A DNA stretch of 39,113 nt, taken from positions 1 to 39,113 of the forward strand of contig NZ_PVTR01000020.1 in the NCBI RefSeq assembly GCF_003003005.1, in the 5' to 3' direction. Position numbers and translations under genes: made by a program. Positions 17,889-25,782 of the stretch are shown piece by piece. How positions within the stretch are numbered: position 1 is the first letter of the stretch; the number at the start of each line of letters is the position of its first letter. The notes below the pieces were generated by a model, which saw only the letters and a list, made by a program, of their open reading frames with translations, had not been told where the DNA came from and searched no databases. Source of the stretch: Mongoliibacter ruber (GTDB lineage Bacteria > Bacteroidota > Bacteroidia > Cytophagales > Cyclobacteriaceae).

Positions 17889-18191
17889 TCAGCGAGAACT
17901 TCGAACAGTAAAGATTATTTTCAAAACTGCCAAAGCAAACAGTACCATTGCACAAATGGGTAATAAAATCAAATAATACCACATAAATACACCACCTCCA
18001 CTATTTTCATCCCACATACTTTGGCCTTCTCCTTTAAACAAAAATGCCATGGAAATAGGGATCATGAAAACAAAGGCATTCAGGATAAGAAACGCATTGA
18101 GAACATACTTTCTCTTCTTATTGTCATCTCTTAAAAACAGCAGTCCAATGCAAACAGCTGGAATGGAAAAAAACAAAAGTGCTATTAACAT
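17889..18191 (-). CDS. Small three-TM membrane protein, unknown function
   Basis: A 100-residue protein with three hydrophobic segments (about 2-19, 29-50 and 68-93) separated by a basic loop (RDDNKKRK) and a Gly/Asp-rich loop. I do not recognise a family. The stop codon and last codons overlap the end of a dispersed repeat. No operon partner lies nearby. The coding call rests on the consistent membrane-protein composition and the absence of competing frames. Confidence 0.55.
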   Translation of the reverse strand: MLIALLFFSIPAVCIGLLFLRDDNKKRKYVLNAFLILNAFVFMIPISMAFLFKGEGQSMWDENSGGGVFMWYYLILLPICAMVLFALAVLKIIFTVRSSR

Positions 18192-18469
18192 ACGTCTAAA
18201 ATTTATTGTGTCAAGGCCCCTACCAATGACATAAACTAGGGCTCGTCACCCTGATCCCGATAGCTATACGGGAGAAGGGTCTCATTAGCTGTAAGGTAGG
18301 AGATCCATTACCTCAGCATGCTCTGATTCAGGATGGCGTACATAAACTGTCATTCCCTTTCTGTAAATGCTAAATTTTAAATACTACCAATGACTTCACA
18401 TGGGGGATCTATTTTGTCATCAAGAAATCATGAAGCAATCCAACTTATGGCTAAACCCATTCTTTAGGC
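18192..18469. repeat. Gap with an interspersed hairpin repeat
   Basis: GTCACCCTGATCCCGATAGC, then TATACGGGAGAAGGGTCTCA at about 18245-18284, contains a CCCGATAGCTATACGGG hairpin. This is a typical dispersed intergenic element of this kind of genome. The rest of the gap shows no gene. Confidence 0.55.
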
Positions 18470-19045
18470 TTATCCTATCAGCTTGCCGATCAAAACACCA
18501 AATACTATTCCTCCAATTACTAAAACCCCTCCTCCAAAAATCATCAAAATAGAGTAAAATGTAGTTAATCCTGAGACAGACTTTCTGACTTGAATAAAGT
18601 ATTTATCAATACCCATTTTCTGAAAAGGAGTAATTTTCCCTGCCACTTGTTCTAGTAAATTTATACTTTTCCCTTCACTCAGGACTAATGCAAAATTCCC
18701 CACAGGTGCATCAAAAGTAAAAAGCTCCATGCGGCCTTCAGAAAAACCATTGACATGGGCCCGCATTAAAGTAGTCCTAATAGGTACTTCTTCCTCCGTA
18801 TCTACATTTAAAACATAGGGCCGAAATGAATCCACAGGAGTTTTTTTAAACAATTGACCTTTTTGCCAAATAGAAAACTTACCTGCCTCTTCAATGGAAA
18901 ACTTTCCATATCCTTCTTCATATGAAATTTCCATCAACAAGTCCCCGTTGATAGATTGAATTATATTTTTAACTCCTTTGATCAGGAGAAAAGCTCCAAT
19001 TGGAACTAGGCAAAAAAAGAATATTCTCAAAAAAATCACTGTCAT
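18470..19045 (-). CDS. Membrane protein with a central soluble domain, unknown function
   Basis: A 191-residue protein with one hydrophobic segment at the N-terminus (about 4-23) and one near the C-terminus (about 161-188). Between them is a roughly 130-residue soluble beta-rich domain (KFSIEEAGKFSIWQ, GRMELFTFDAP, NFALVLSEGKS). With both ends as membrane anchors, the middle would lie on one face of the membrane. No family is recognised and no conserved catalytic pattern is visible. It is divergent from the DUF2254 gene with a 250-bp gap. Confidence 0.6.
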   Translation of the reverse strand: MTVIFLRIFFFCLVPIGAFLLIKGVKNIIQSINGDLLMEISYEEGYGKFSIEEAGKFSIWQKGQLFKKTPVDSFRPYVLNVDTEEEVPIRTTLMRAHVNGFSEGRMELFTFDAPVGNFALVLSEGKSINLLEQVAGKITPFQKMGIDKYFIQVRKSVSGLTTFYSILMIFGGGVLVIGGIVFGVLIGKLIG

Positions 19046-19295
19046 GTTGTAGAGCGTAGATTAGATTGTTAATCAGACTTAAGAATTAGTGCAAGATAAT
19101 ATTTTCTTGATATTTGAAAATAAATATATATACGCAAAACAACGCGCTTTAAGGCACTTCATTTTTCTGACTATGATTATTCTAAAATCTTTGAAATACT
19201 CCTACAAGAATTGGAGAAAAATGAAGATTGCGTAAAGATTATTTGGAACTTGAGATAGGAAAGCCTTACTTCTAGAAAGTTTTGAAGGAGTAGAA

Positions 19296-20603
19296 ATGGA
19301 AAAACTATCTTTTTTTTGGAATGAGTTAAAATCAACCTTTTGGTTTCTTCCTATAGTCATCATAGTTGTGGCCATAGCAATCGCCTTGTCATTATTGAAC
19401 TTGGATCAAAATATTGACATGCCGGAATTCGGCATATGGAAATTTATTTTTATCGAAAGTCCAGACTCAGCCAGAAGTGTGCTGACTACTATTTCTAGCG
19501 CAATGATTGGAGTGACAGGAACAGTTTTTTCTGTAACGCTTGTGGCTTTGACCATTGCTTCCAATCAATTTGGTTCAAGGTTGATCAAAAACTTCATGCA
19601 TATCAGGCTTAACCAAGTGGTCTTGGGCACCTATGTAGCCACTTTTGTTTATTGCCTTTTTGTATTGAATGCCATCAAGGAAAATGACAATATCGACTTT
19701 ATCCCGAGATTTTCCATTTTAGTTGCATTGGTTGTGGCCACCTGCAATATCATCCTTTTGGTCATTTTCATCCATGGCATTGCTGTTATGATTCAGGCAG
19801 ACAATGTTATTGCCAATATTTCAGCATCCATTTCAAAAGACATTGACACCCTTTTTCCTGAAAAAATCGGCGATGAACAGAAAACACTAAGAGATGATGA
19901 AATAGACAACTACAAGAATTCATACAGATTCAAAACCAAAATAGCTTCGCCCAGAAATGGCTACTTACAATACATAGATGGCAAATCACTCATGGAAAAA
20001 GTGGTGAAGCTGAACGGTATGATAGAGCTGTATTTCAGGCCTGGTTATCATCTGGTAAAAGACGAATACTTAGCCACACTGTACACAAATGAAGAATTGG
20101 TTACTGATGAAATCAAAAAAATCCAAGAACAGTTTATCTTCGGCACCACAAGAACCGCACAACAGGACATGGAATTCTCCATCCATCAAATGGTAGAAAT
20201 CGCATCCCGAGCACTTTCTCCCGGCATCAATGATCCATACACTGCAATTTCATGTATAGACAACCTGAGTTCAACGCTTTCCTACCTCAGCCACGCCCAG
20301 TTCCCATCCCCATTTAGGTTTGATGAGGAAAAAAAACTCAGGGTAATCGCCAACACGATGAAGTTTGAAGGTTTGATGGACGCTTCCTTCAATCAAATCC
20401 GGGAGTATGCGAAAGGCTCTACCATTGTCATATTCCGACTGATGGATGCCTTGATCACGATCAACAAATTCACCGAACAAGGCCATCAAAAAGAGGCAAT
20501 ACGCAAACATGCGAGAATGGTGATGAATTTAGGAAAAGTTTCAATCGCTGAACAGAGCCTAGTGGAAGAATTAGAGGAGAAGTACGAGGTTTTTAAAAAC
20601 TGA
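19296..20603 (+). CDS. DUF2254 family membrane protein
   Basis: A 435-residue protein of the DUF2254 family. Four hydrophobic segments lie in the first half (about 16-33, 62-90, 107-128 and 140-168), including the conserved stretch SVTLVALTIASNQFGSRL. A cytosolic C-terminal half follows with the characteristic RALSPGINDPYTA motif. The function is unknown in the literature I can recall. The start is supported by a good Shine-Dalgarno (AAGGAG) 8-10 nt upstream, which is unusual in this window. It is monocistronic, with dispersed repeats downstream. Confidence 0.88.
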   Translation: MEKLSFFWNELKSTFWFLPIVIIVVAIAIALSLLNLDQNIDMPEFGIWKFIFIESPDSARSVLTTISSAMIGVTGTVFSVTLVALTIASNQFGSRLIKNFMHIRLNQVVLGTYVATFVYCLFVLNAIKENDNIDFIPRFSILVALVVATCNIILLVIFIHGIAVMIQADNVIANISASISKDIDTLFPEKIGDEQKTLRDDEIDNYKNSYRFKTKIASPRNGYLQYIDGKSLMEKVVKLNGMIELYFRPGYHLVKDEYLATLYTNEELVTDEIKKIQEQFIFGTTRTAQQDMEFSIHQMVEIASRALSPGINDPYTAISCIDNLSSTLSYLSHAQFPSPFRFDEEKKLRVIANTMKFEGLMDASFNQIREYAKGSTIVIFRLMDALITINKFTEQGHQKEAIRKHARMVMNLGKVSIAEQSLVEELEEKYEVFKN

Positions 20604-20871
20604 AAAAACTAACCCTTAACATAAAGGATAAACACAGATAAAACAGCTTTGTCTCTGCGCAAATCAGCGTACTCTGCGGGAAATATTTTGGACAGAAGCC
20701 TAAAACTCTAATTCTCCATCCCTACTTTCAAAAATCACTTACCTTCTCATGTCGATCGTAGAGAGACATCTATTGCAAATCACGAAAAGCAGCAAAAATC
20801 CAAACAATAATTTTCTTTTAGGTATCTAAAAGATATATTTAGGAATGAATCTATTCTTTTAATTTTTTCTG
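20604..20871. repeat. Intergenic dispersed repeats before hsdR
   Basis: GGATAAACACAGATAAAA..GCTTTGTCTCTGC at about 20629-20660 and CATCTATTGCAAATC..AGCAGCAAAAATC at about 20768-20800 are the two elements also found at 17805-17895, here in the opposite order. No gene is seen. The right part holds a possible hsdR promoter. Confidence 0.75.
20811..20841 (+). promoter_or_regulatory. Possible hsdR promoter
   Basis: TTTT at 20811-20814 is followed after 19 nt by TATATTTA at 20834-20841. This is one mismatch in each box from the Bacteroidota consensus (TTTG, N19, TAnnTTTG). It lies 30 bp before the hsdR ATG. Confidence 0.35.
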
Positions 20872-23256
20872 ATGCACAAAAAGAGTTTAAGTGAACGAGA
20901 CATTTGTACCAAATTCATCACACCAGCACTGAAAAATGCCGGTTGGGATATTCAAAAACAAATCAGGGAAGAAGTGTTTTTTACCGATGGACGCATCATC
21001 GTGCAGGGTTCCCTTCATACACGGGGAACTCGCAAGCGTGCTGACTACATTTTGTACTACAAAAAAGACATCCCCCTTGCCATCATTGAAGCGAAGGCCA
21101 ATACCAAAGGAGTTGGTTCAGGTATGCAGCAAGCCTTAGAATACTCCGAAATCCTCCAGATTCCTTTTGTTTTCACCTCCAATGGAGACTCTTTTGTTTT
21201 TCATGACAAAACCAATCTGGATGCAAGAGAAAAGGAAATCCCTTTGGATGAGTTCCCATCACCTTCCACCCTTTGGGAAAAATATTTGAATTACACAGAT
21301 ATCAATACTGCAAAAGCACGTGAAATAGTAGAGCAAGATTACTATGTGGATGATTCTGGTATGAATCTGAGATATTATCAGGCAAATGCTGTCAATAGAA
21401 CCATTGAGGCTATAGCTAAAGGTCAAAATAGGATTCTTTTGGTCATGGCTACTGGGACAGGGAAAACATACACTGCTTTCAACCTGATTTGGAGACTTTG
21501 GAAAACAGGCATCAAAAAGCGAATCTTATTTTTAGCGGATAGAAATGCCCTACTCACACAGACCAAAAATGGTGACTTCTCCCCTTTCGGAAATGATATT
21601 ATGCATATCATCAAAAACCGGAAAATTGATAAATCCTACCAAATCTACTTCGCATTATATCAAGGATTGACAAGCAATGAGGAAGAGAAAAATGCATACA
21701 AGGAGTTCAGCAAGGACTTTTTTGATCTGATCGTAGTAGACGAGTGTCATAGAGGATCGGCTTCTGAAGCATCAGCTTGGCGAGAAGTTTTGGATTATTT
21801 CGAAGGCGCAACTCAGATCGGTATGACAGCTACGCCAAAAGAAACCAAAGACATCTCCAATATGGATTATTATGGAGATCCTGTCTATACCTATTCGCTC
21901 AAACAGGGAATAATGGATGGTTTTTTGGCTCCTTATAAAGTTGTGAGGATTACAACCAATTTGGATGAGGGTTGGCGTCCTTCAGCAGGTATGTTGGATA
22001 AATTTGGCAATGAAATCAAAGACAGGATATATAATCTGAAAGATTATGACCGCAAAATGGTCATGGATCAACGAACACAGTTGATAGCGAATAAGATCAC
22101 AGAATTCTTAAAAGCTACTGATCGATTTGCCAAAACCATTGTCTTTTGTATAGACATAGAACATGCACAACGCATGCGTCAGGCATTGATAAACGCCAAT
22201 GCTGACCTAGTATCAAAACACCCGCATTATGTTGTCAAGATCACTGGAGACGATGAAGTAGGCAAACGTGAGTTAGACAATTTTACAGATGTGGAAGAGC
22301 GATTCCCTGTAATCGCTACAACTTCAAAAATGCTAACTACTGGTATTGACACCAAGATGGTGAAGCTGATTGTACTTGAAGCGAATATTGCTTCCATGAC
22401 AGAATTCAAACAGATCGTGGGCCGAGGTACAAGAATCAGGGAAGCCGAAGGGAAGCTCTATTTTACCATTATGGATTTCAGAAAAGCCACCAATCTATTT
22501 GCTGATCCAGAATTCGATGGAGATCCCGTTCAGATTTACGAACCTGGAATTGATGATTCTCCGGTGCCACCCGAGTATCCTGTGAGAGAGGAGGAAGATT
22601 TGGATGCTGAAAATGAGTTTAGGGAAGCCGCACCTGCTGGTTTACAGCCTCCCCCAGATATCAGCATAAGAGATTCGGACCCTGATTCCGAACCTAAGAA
22701 ATACTATGTCAACGATGTAGAGGTGTCTGTCATCAATCAACGTATTCAATATTTTGGGGCGGATGGAAGGTTGATCACAGAATCTTTGAAAGATTATACC
22801 CGCAAAAACATAGATCAAAATTTCAGCTCTCTGGATGTATTCATTCAGCGCTGGACAGCAGCAGATAAAAAAGAAGTTTTGCTTGCCGAATTGGCCGAAC
22901 AAGGGATTTTATTGGAAGCACTTCGAGAGGAAATCGGCAAAGAAATGGATGATTTTGACCTGATTTGTCACATTGCTTTTGACCAACCTGCCTTGACGCG
23001 AAAGGAAAGAGCAGAACAAGTGCGCAAGAGAAACTACTTTGCAAAATATAGCGCAAAAGCGCAAGCGGTACTAAATGCCCTTTTGGATAAATATGAGCAA
23101 GAAGGGATCACAACTATCGAACAAGGCTCTATCCTCAAAGTTCAGCCAATCAATAAATTAGGCTCACCTGTGGAGTTAGTGAGAGCTTTTGGGAAAGGGA
23201 AGGATTTTGAAAATGCAATCAAGGAATTGGAAAAGGAAATTTATCAGATAGCGTAA
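20872..23256 (+). CDS. hsdR: Type I restriction enzyme, R (endonuclease/translocase) subunit
   Basis: A 794-residue motor and nuclease subunit of a type I R-M complex (EcoEI/EcoAI-like size and C-terminus). The N-terminal nuclease domain has the PD-(D/E)xK residues Asp58 (RADYIL), Glu73 and Lys75 (IIEAK), then QALEYSE (Gln87, Tyr91). The superfamily 2 helicase motor follows: MATGTGKT (Walker A, about 191-198), VDECHRG (about 287-293), GMTATPK (about 316-322) and, in motif VI, QIVGRGTRIRE. The acidic C-terminal part should contact the methyltransferase core. All catalytic motifs look intact. hsdM and hsdS follow on the same strand, but a transposase gene and palindromes (1.08 kb) separate hsdR from them. 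Confidence 0.96.
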   Translation: MHKKSLSERDICTKFITPALKNAGWDIQKQIREEVFFTDGRIIVQGSLHTRGTRKRADYILYYKKDIPLAIIEAKANTKGVGSGMQQALEYSEILQIPFVFTSNGDSFVFHDKTNLDAREKEIPLDEFPSPSTLWEKYLNYTDINTAKAREIVEQDYYVDDSGMNLRYYQANAVNRTIEAIAKGQNRILLVMATGTGKTYTAFNLIWRLWKTGIKKRILFLADRNALLTQTKNGDFSPFGNDIMHIIKNRKIDKSYQIYFALYQGLTSNEEEKNAYKEFSKDFFDLIVVDECHRGSASEASAWREVLDYFEGATQIGMTATPKETKDISNMDYYGDPVYTYSLKQGIMDGFLAPYKVVRITTNLDEGWRPSAGMLDKFGNEIKDRIYNLKDYDRKMVMDQRTQLIANKITEFLKATDRFAKTIVFCIDIEHAQRMRQALINANADLVSKHPHYVVKITGDDEVGKRELDNFTDVEERFPVIATTSKMLTTGIDTKMVKLIVLEANIASMTEFKQIVGRGTRIREAEGKLYFTIMDFRKATNLFADPEFDGDPVQIYEPGIDDSPVPPEYPVREEEDLDAENEFREAAPAGLQPPPDISIRDSDPDSEPKKYYVNDVEVSVINQRIQYFGADGRLITESLKDYTRKNIDQNFSSLDVFIQRWTAADKKEVLLAELAEQGILLEALREEIGKEMDDFDLICHIAFDQPALTRKERAEQVRKRNYFAKYSAKAQAVLNALLDKYEQEGITTIEQGSILKVQPINKLGSPVELVRAFGKGKDFENAIKELEKEIYQIA

Positions 23257-23284
23257 TGAAGTCCTTTAATATTTAGCTAGGAAG

Positions 23285-23752
23285 ATGAGCACATATTCAC
23301 AGATTTATATTCAAATAGTGATAGCTGTCAATGGGCGGTATAGTTTGATTTCTCATACTTGGGAGGAAGAATTGTATAAATACATCACAGGAATAATCAC
23401 AAATAAGGGTCAAAAATTAATTGCAATTAACGGTATGCCGGACCATGTTCATATTTTAATAGGTATGAAACCGTCATGTTGCTTATCAGATTTGATTCGA
23501 GAAATAAAAAAGGCGTCGAATGCATTTGTAAATGAAAAGAGATTTATCAAATCAAAATTTGAATGGCAAGAAGGCTTTGGTGCTTTCTCCTATTCTCAAT
23601 CTGCATTGAATCATGTGATTACATATATTCAAAATCAAAAAGAACATCATAAGAAAAAAACATTCAAAGAAGAATACATTGATTTCTTGAAAAAATTTGA
23701 GGTTGATTATAATTCAGCGTATTTATTCAAATGGATAGAGGAAGAGGATTAG
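23285..23752 (+). CDS. RAYT/IS200-type single-domain HUH (Y1) transposase
   Basis: A 155-residue Y1 transposase. The HUH metal motif is PDHVHIL (His54, His56) and the single catalytic tyrosine is Tyr114 in ITYIQNQKEHHKK, with Gln118 one helix turn later as in IS200/IS605 TnpA. A short C-terminal tail ends FKWIEEED. No TnpB/IscB partner is present. The stop codon is 8 nt before the first of a cluster of REP-like palindromes, and a large array of the same palindromes lies at 33.4 kb. This points to a REP-associated tyrosine transposase (RAYT) rather than a self-contained insertion sequence. RAYTs nick single-stranded hairpin DNA. The gene sits between hsdR and hsdM in the operon direction. No left-end hairpin is seen in the 28-bp gap after hsdR. 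Confidence 0.85.
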   Translation: MSTYSQIYIQIVIAVNGRYSLISHTWEEELYKYITGIITNKGQKLIAINGMPDHVHILIGMKPSCCLSDLIREIKKASNAFVNEKRFIKSKFEWQEGFGAFSYSQSALNHVITYIQNQKEHHKKKTFKEEYIDFLKKFEVDYNSAYLFKWIEEED

Positions 23753-23760
23753 AAAGATTT

Positions 23761-24326
23761 GACCTCGAAGAGGTCACATGTTTATAAAAATGGATAAATG
23801 GCAACGATATTTTGACCTCGAAGAGGTCATATGTTTATAGAAAAAGTTCCTCTCATGATCAATTCGACCCCTACGGGGTCGCATCACGTATCGTCGGAAT
23901 ATTGCTATAAACATATGATCCCTTTGGGATCAATAATTAAATATGATATCAGGAAAAACCATGTCCTCAAATAGGTCGCATATCTATAAAAATAAATAAA
24001 TGATCAACGATATCCCGACCTCGAAGAGGTCACATGTTTATAACAACCGTAATTTAGACGATCAATACGACCCCATCGGGGTCGCACCATTCGTTGCCGA
24101 GACACTGCTATAAACATATGATCCCCATGGGATCAAAAATATAAATGAATATAAGGCCAAATAACCTCGACCTCGAAGAGGTCACATGTTTATAACAACC
24201 GTAATTTAGATGGTCAATACGACCCCTCCTGGGTCGTACCCTCGCTAACATATTGAAACTATAAACATGTGACCCCGCTGGGATCAAAATTGAAACGATT
24301 TATACAATTGGTCTCAATGGGATCAA
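23761..24326. repeat. REP-like palindrome cluster beside the transposase
   Basis: Forward elements (GACCTC-N3-GAGGTC then ACATGTTTATA) begin at 23761, 23814, 24017 and 24169, with a decayed one at about 23963. Central palindromes (CGACCCC-N3-GGGGTCG) lie at 23865 and 24068, with a decayed one near 24220. Inverted elements (TATAAACATATGATCCC-N3-GGGATCA or close) lie at 23906, 24109 and 24260, with a decayed one at 24301. Order and spacing match the array at 33396-35638, but copies here are more diverged. The cluster ends 14 bp before the hsdM start, so any hsdM promoter or ribosome entry lies next to or inside it. Confidence 0.92.
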
Positions 24327-24339
24327 CAAACAAAAATAA

Positions 24340-25779
24340 ATGACCACAATCACCACCAATATCAAAGGCATCCGTGACATCATGCGGAAAGACACAGGAG
24401 TAGATGGGGATGCACAGCGCATCTCGCAAATGGTCTGGATGCTCTTTATGAAGATTTTTGCAGATAAGGAAGAAGAATGGGAAATCACCATCGAAGGCTA
24501 CCAAAGCCCGATTCCTGACCAATTCAAATGGCAAAACTGGGCAGCCAATGAAGAAGGCCTGACCGGAGATGCATTGATGGACTTTGTCAACAATGAGTTG
24601 TTTCCAGCCTTGAAAGAACTGGATTTCAGCATCAGTCCTCAGGCCAAGATTATCCGATCTGTATTTGAGGACACCTACAACTATATGAAAAACGGAACGC
24701 TCTTCCGTCAGGTGATCAATCAAATCAACCGCATCGATTTCAACAGTTCCAAAGACCGTCATTTGTTCAATGACCTCTACGAAACTATCTTGAAGGAACT
24801 GCAATCAGCAGGTTCATCAGGTGAATATTACACCCCTCGGGCGGTGACACAGTTTATGGTGGATATCATCAATCCCCAACTCAAGGAAACCGTTCTCGAT
24901 CCGGCTTCTGGTACGGGTGGATTCCTTACTTGCACCATAGACCATAAGAAGAAATTGGTGCAAAATGACCAAGACGAGCGTGACCTGCAAGCCACCATCC
25001 GTGGGATAGAAAAGAAACCCCTACCCCATTTGCTCTGCACGACCAACCTGATGCTGCATGGCTTTGATGTGCCTGCGGTGCGGAGAGATAATCTCCTCAG
25101 CAAACCCTATGCAGACTGGGGAGCAAGTGACAAAGTGGATATCATTTTGACCAACCCTCCTTTTGGCGGAGTGGAAGAAGATGGGACGGAAACCAATTTC
25201 CCACAGAAGTTCCGAACCAAGGAAACAGCCGATCTATTCTTGGCCTTGATTATTCGCTTGCTGAAAGATGGCGGAAGATGCGCCGTGGTCTTGCCAGATG
25301 GGACGCTCTTTGGTGAAGGTGTCAAAACCCGCATCAAAGAAGAACTGATGGAGCGCTGCAACCTGCACACCATCGTGCGCCTTCCCAATGGCGTTTTCAA
25401 CCCCTACACGGGGATCAAGACCAATTTACTCTTCTTCGAAAAAGGGCAACAGACCAAAGAGATCTGGTACTTTGAGCATCCCTATCCTGATGGAGTGAAG
25501 AGCTACAACAAAGGCAAACCGATTCATATCAAGGAATTTGATTTAGAAAAAGCTTGGTGGAATGATCGGGAAAATGAAACCTATAGCCAATATGCCTGGA
25601 AGGTTTCTGCTGAAGAGATCAAAAACCGAGGCTACAACCTGGACATCAAAAACCCACATCAGGTAGCCGATGACTTGGAAAGTCCTGAAGTCCTGCTGAA
25701 AAAATATCAAGCCACTGAAAATAAGATCTCAGACATCCAAGACGAGATTATCAAAGTCCTAACAGAAGCCCTACGCTAA
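24340..25779 (+). CDS. hsdM: Type I restriction-modification DNA methyltransferase, M subunit
   Basis: A 479-residue adenine-N6 methyltransferase. The N-terminal helical HsdM domain (about 1-130, with QRISQMVWMLFMKIF) is followed by GEYYTPR (161-167), the SAM-binding motif LDPASGTGGF (186-195) and the catalytic motif NPPF (272-275), all intact. With HsdS it forms the M2S1 methyltransferase, and with HsdR the restriction complex. The stop codon is 3 bp before the hsdS ATG, so the two are tightly coupled. Its own expression is in question because the transposase and palindromes separate it from hsdR. Either read-through from hsdR or a local promoter is needed; only a weak TACAATTG (24303-24310) without a -33 partner was seen. 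Confidence 0.97.
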   Translation: MTTITTNIKGIRDIMRKDTGVDGDAQRISQMVWMLFMKIFADKEEEWEITIEGYQSPIPDQFKWQNWAANEEGLTGDALMDFVNNELFPALKELDFSISPQAKIIRSVFEDTYNYMKNGTLFRQVINQINRIDFNSSKDRHLFNDLYETILKELQSAGSSGEYYTPRAVTQFMVDIINPQLKETVLDPASGTGGFLTCTIDHKKKLVQNDQDERDLQATIRGIEKKPLPHLLCTTNLMLHGFDVPAVRRDNLLSKPYADWGASDKVDIILTNPPFGGVEEDGTETNFPQKFRTKETADLFLALIIRLLKDGGRCAVVLPDGTLFGEGVKTRIKEELMERCNLHTIVRLPNGVFNPYTGIKTNLLFFEKGQQTKEIWYFEHPYPDGVKSYNKGKPIHIKEFDLEKAWWNDRENETYSQYAWKVSAEEIKNRGYNLDIKNPHQVADDLESPEVLLKKYQATENKISDIQDEIIKVLTEALR

Positions 25780-25782
25780 GCC

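Noticed and set aside
23285-23752. A complete IS200/IS605 insertion sequence
   Set aside because: No TnpB/IscB gene and no left-end hairpin in the 28 bp before the gene; palindromes lie only downstream. A RAYT fits better.
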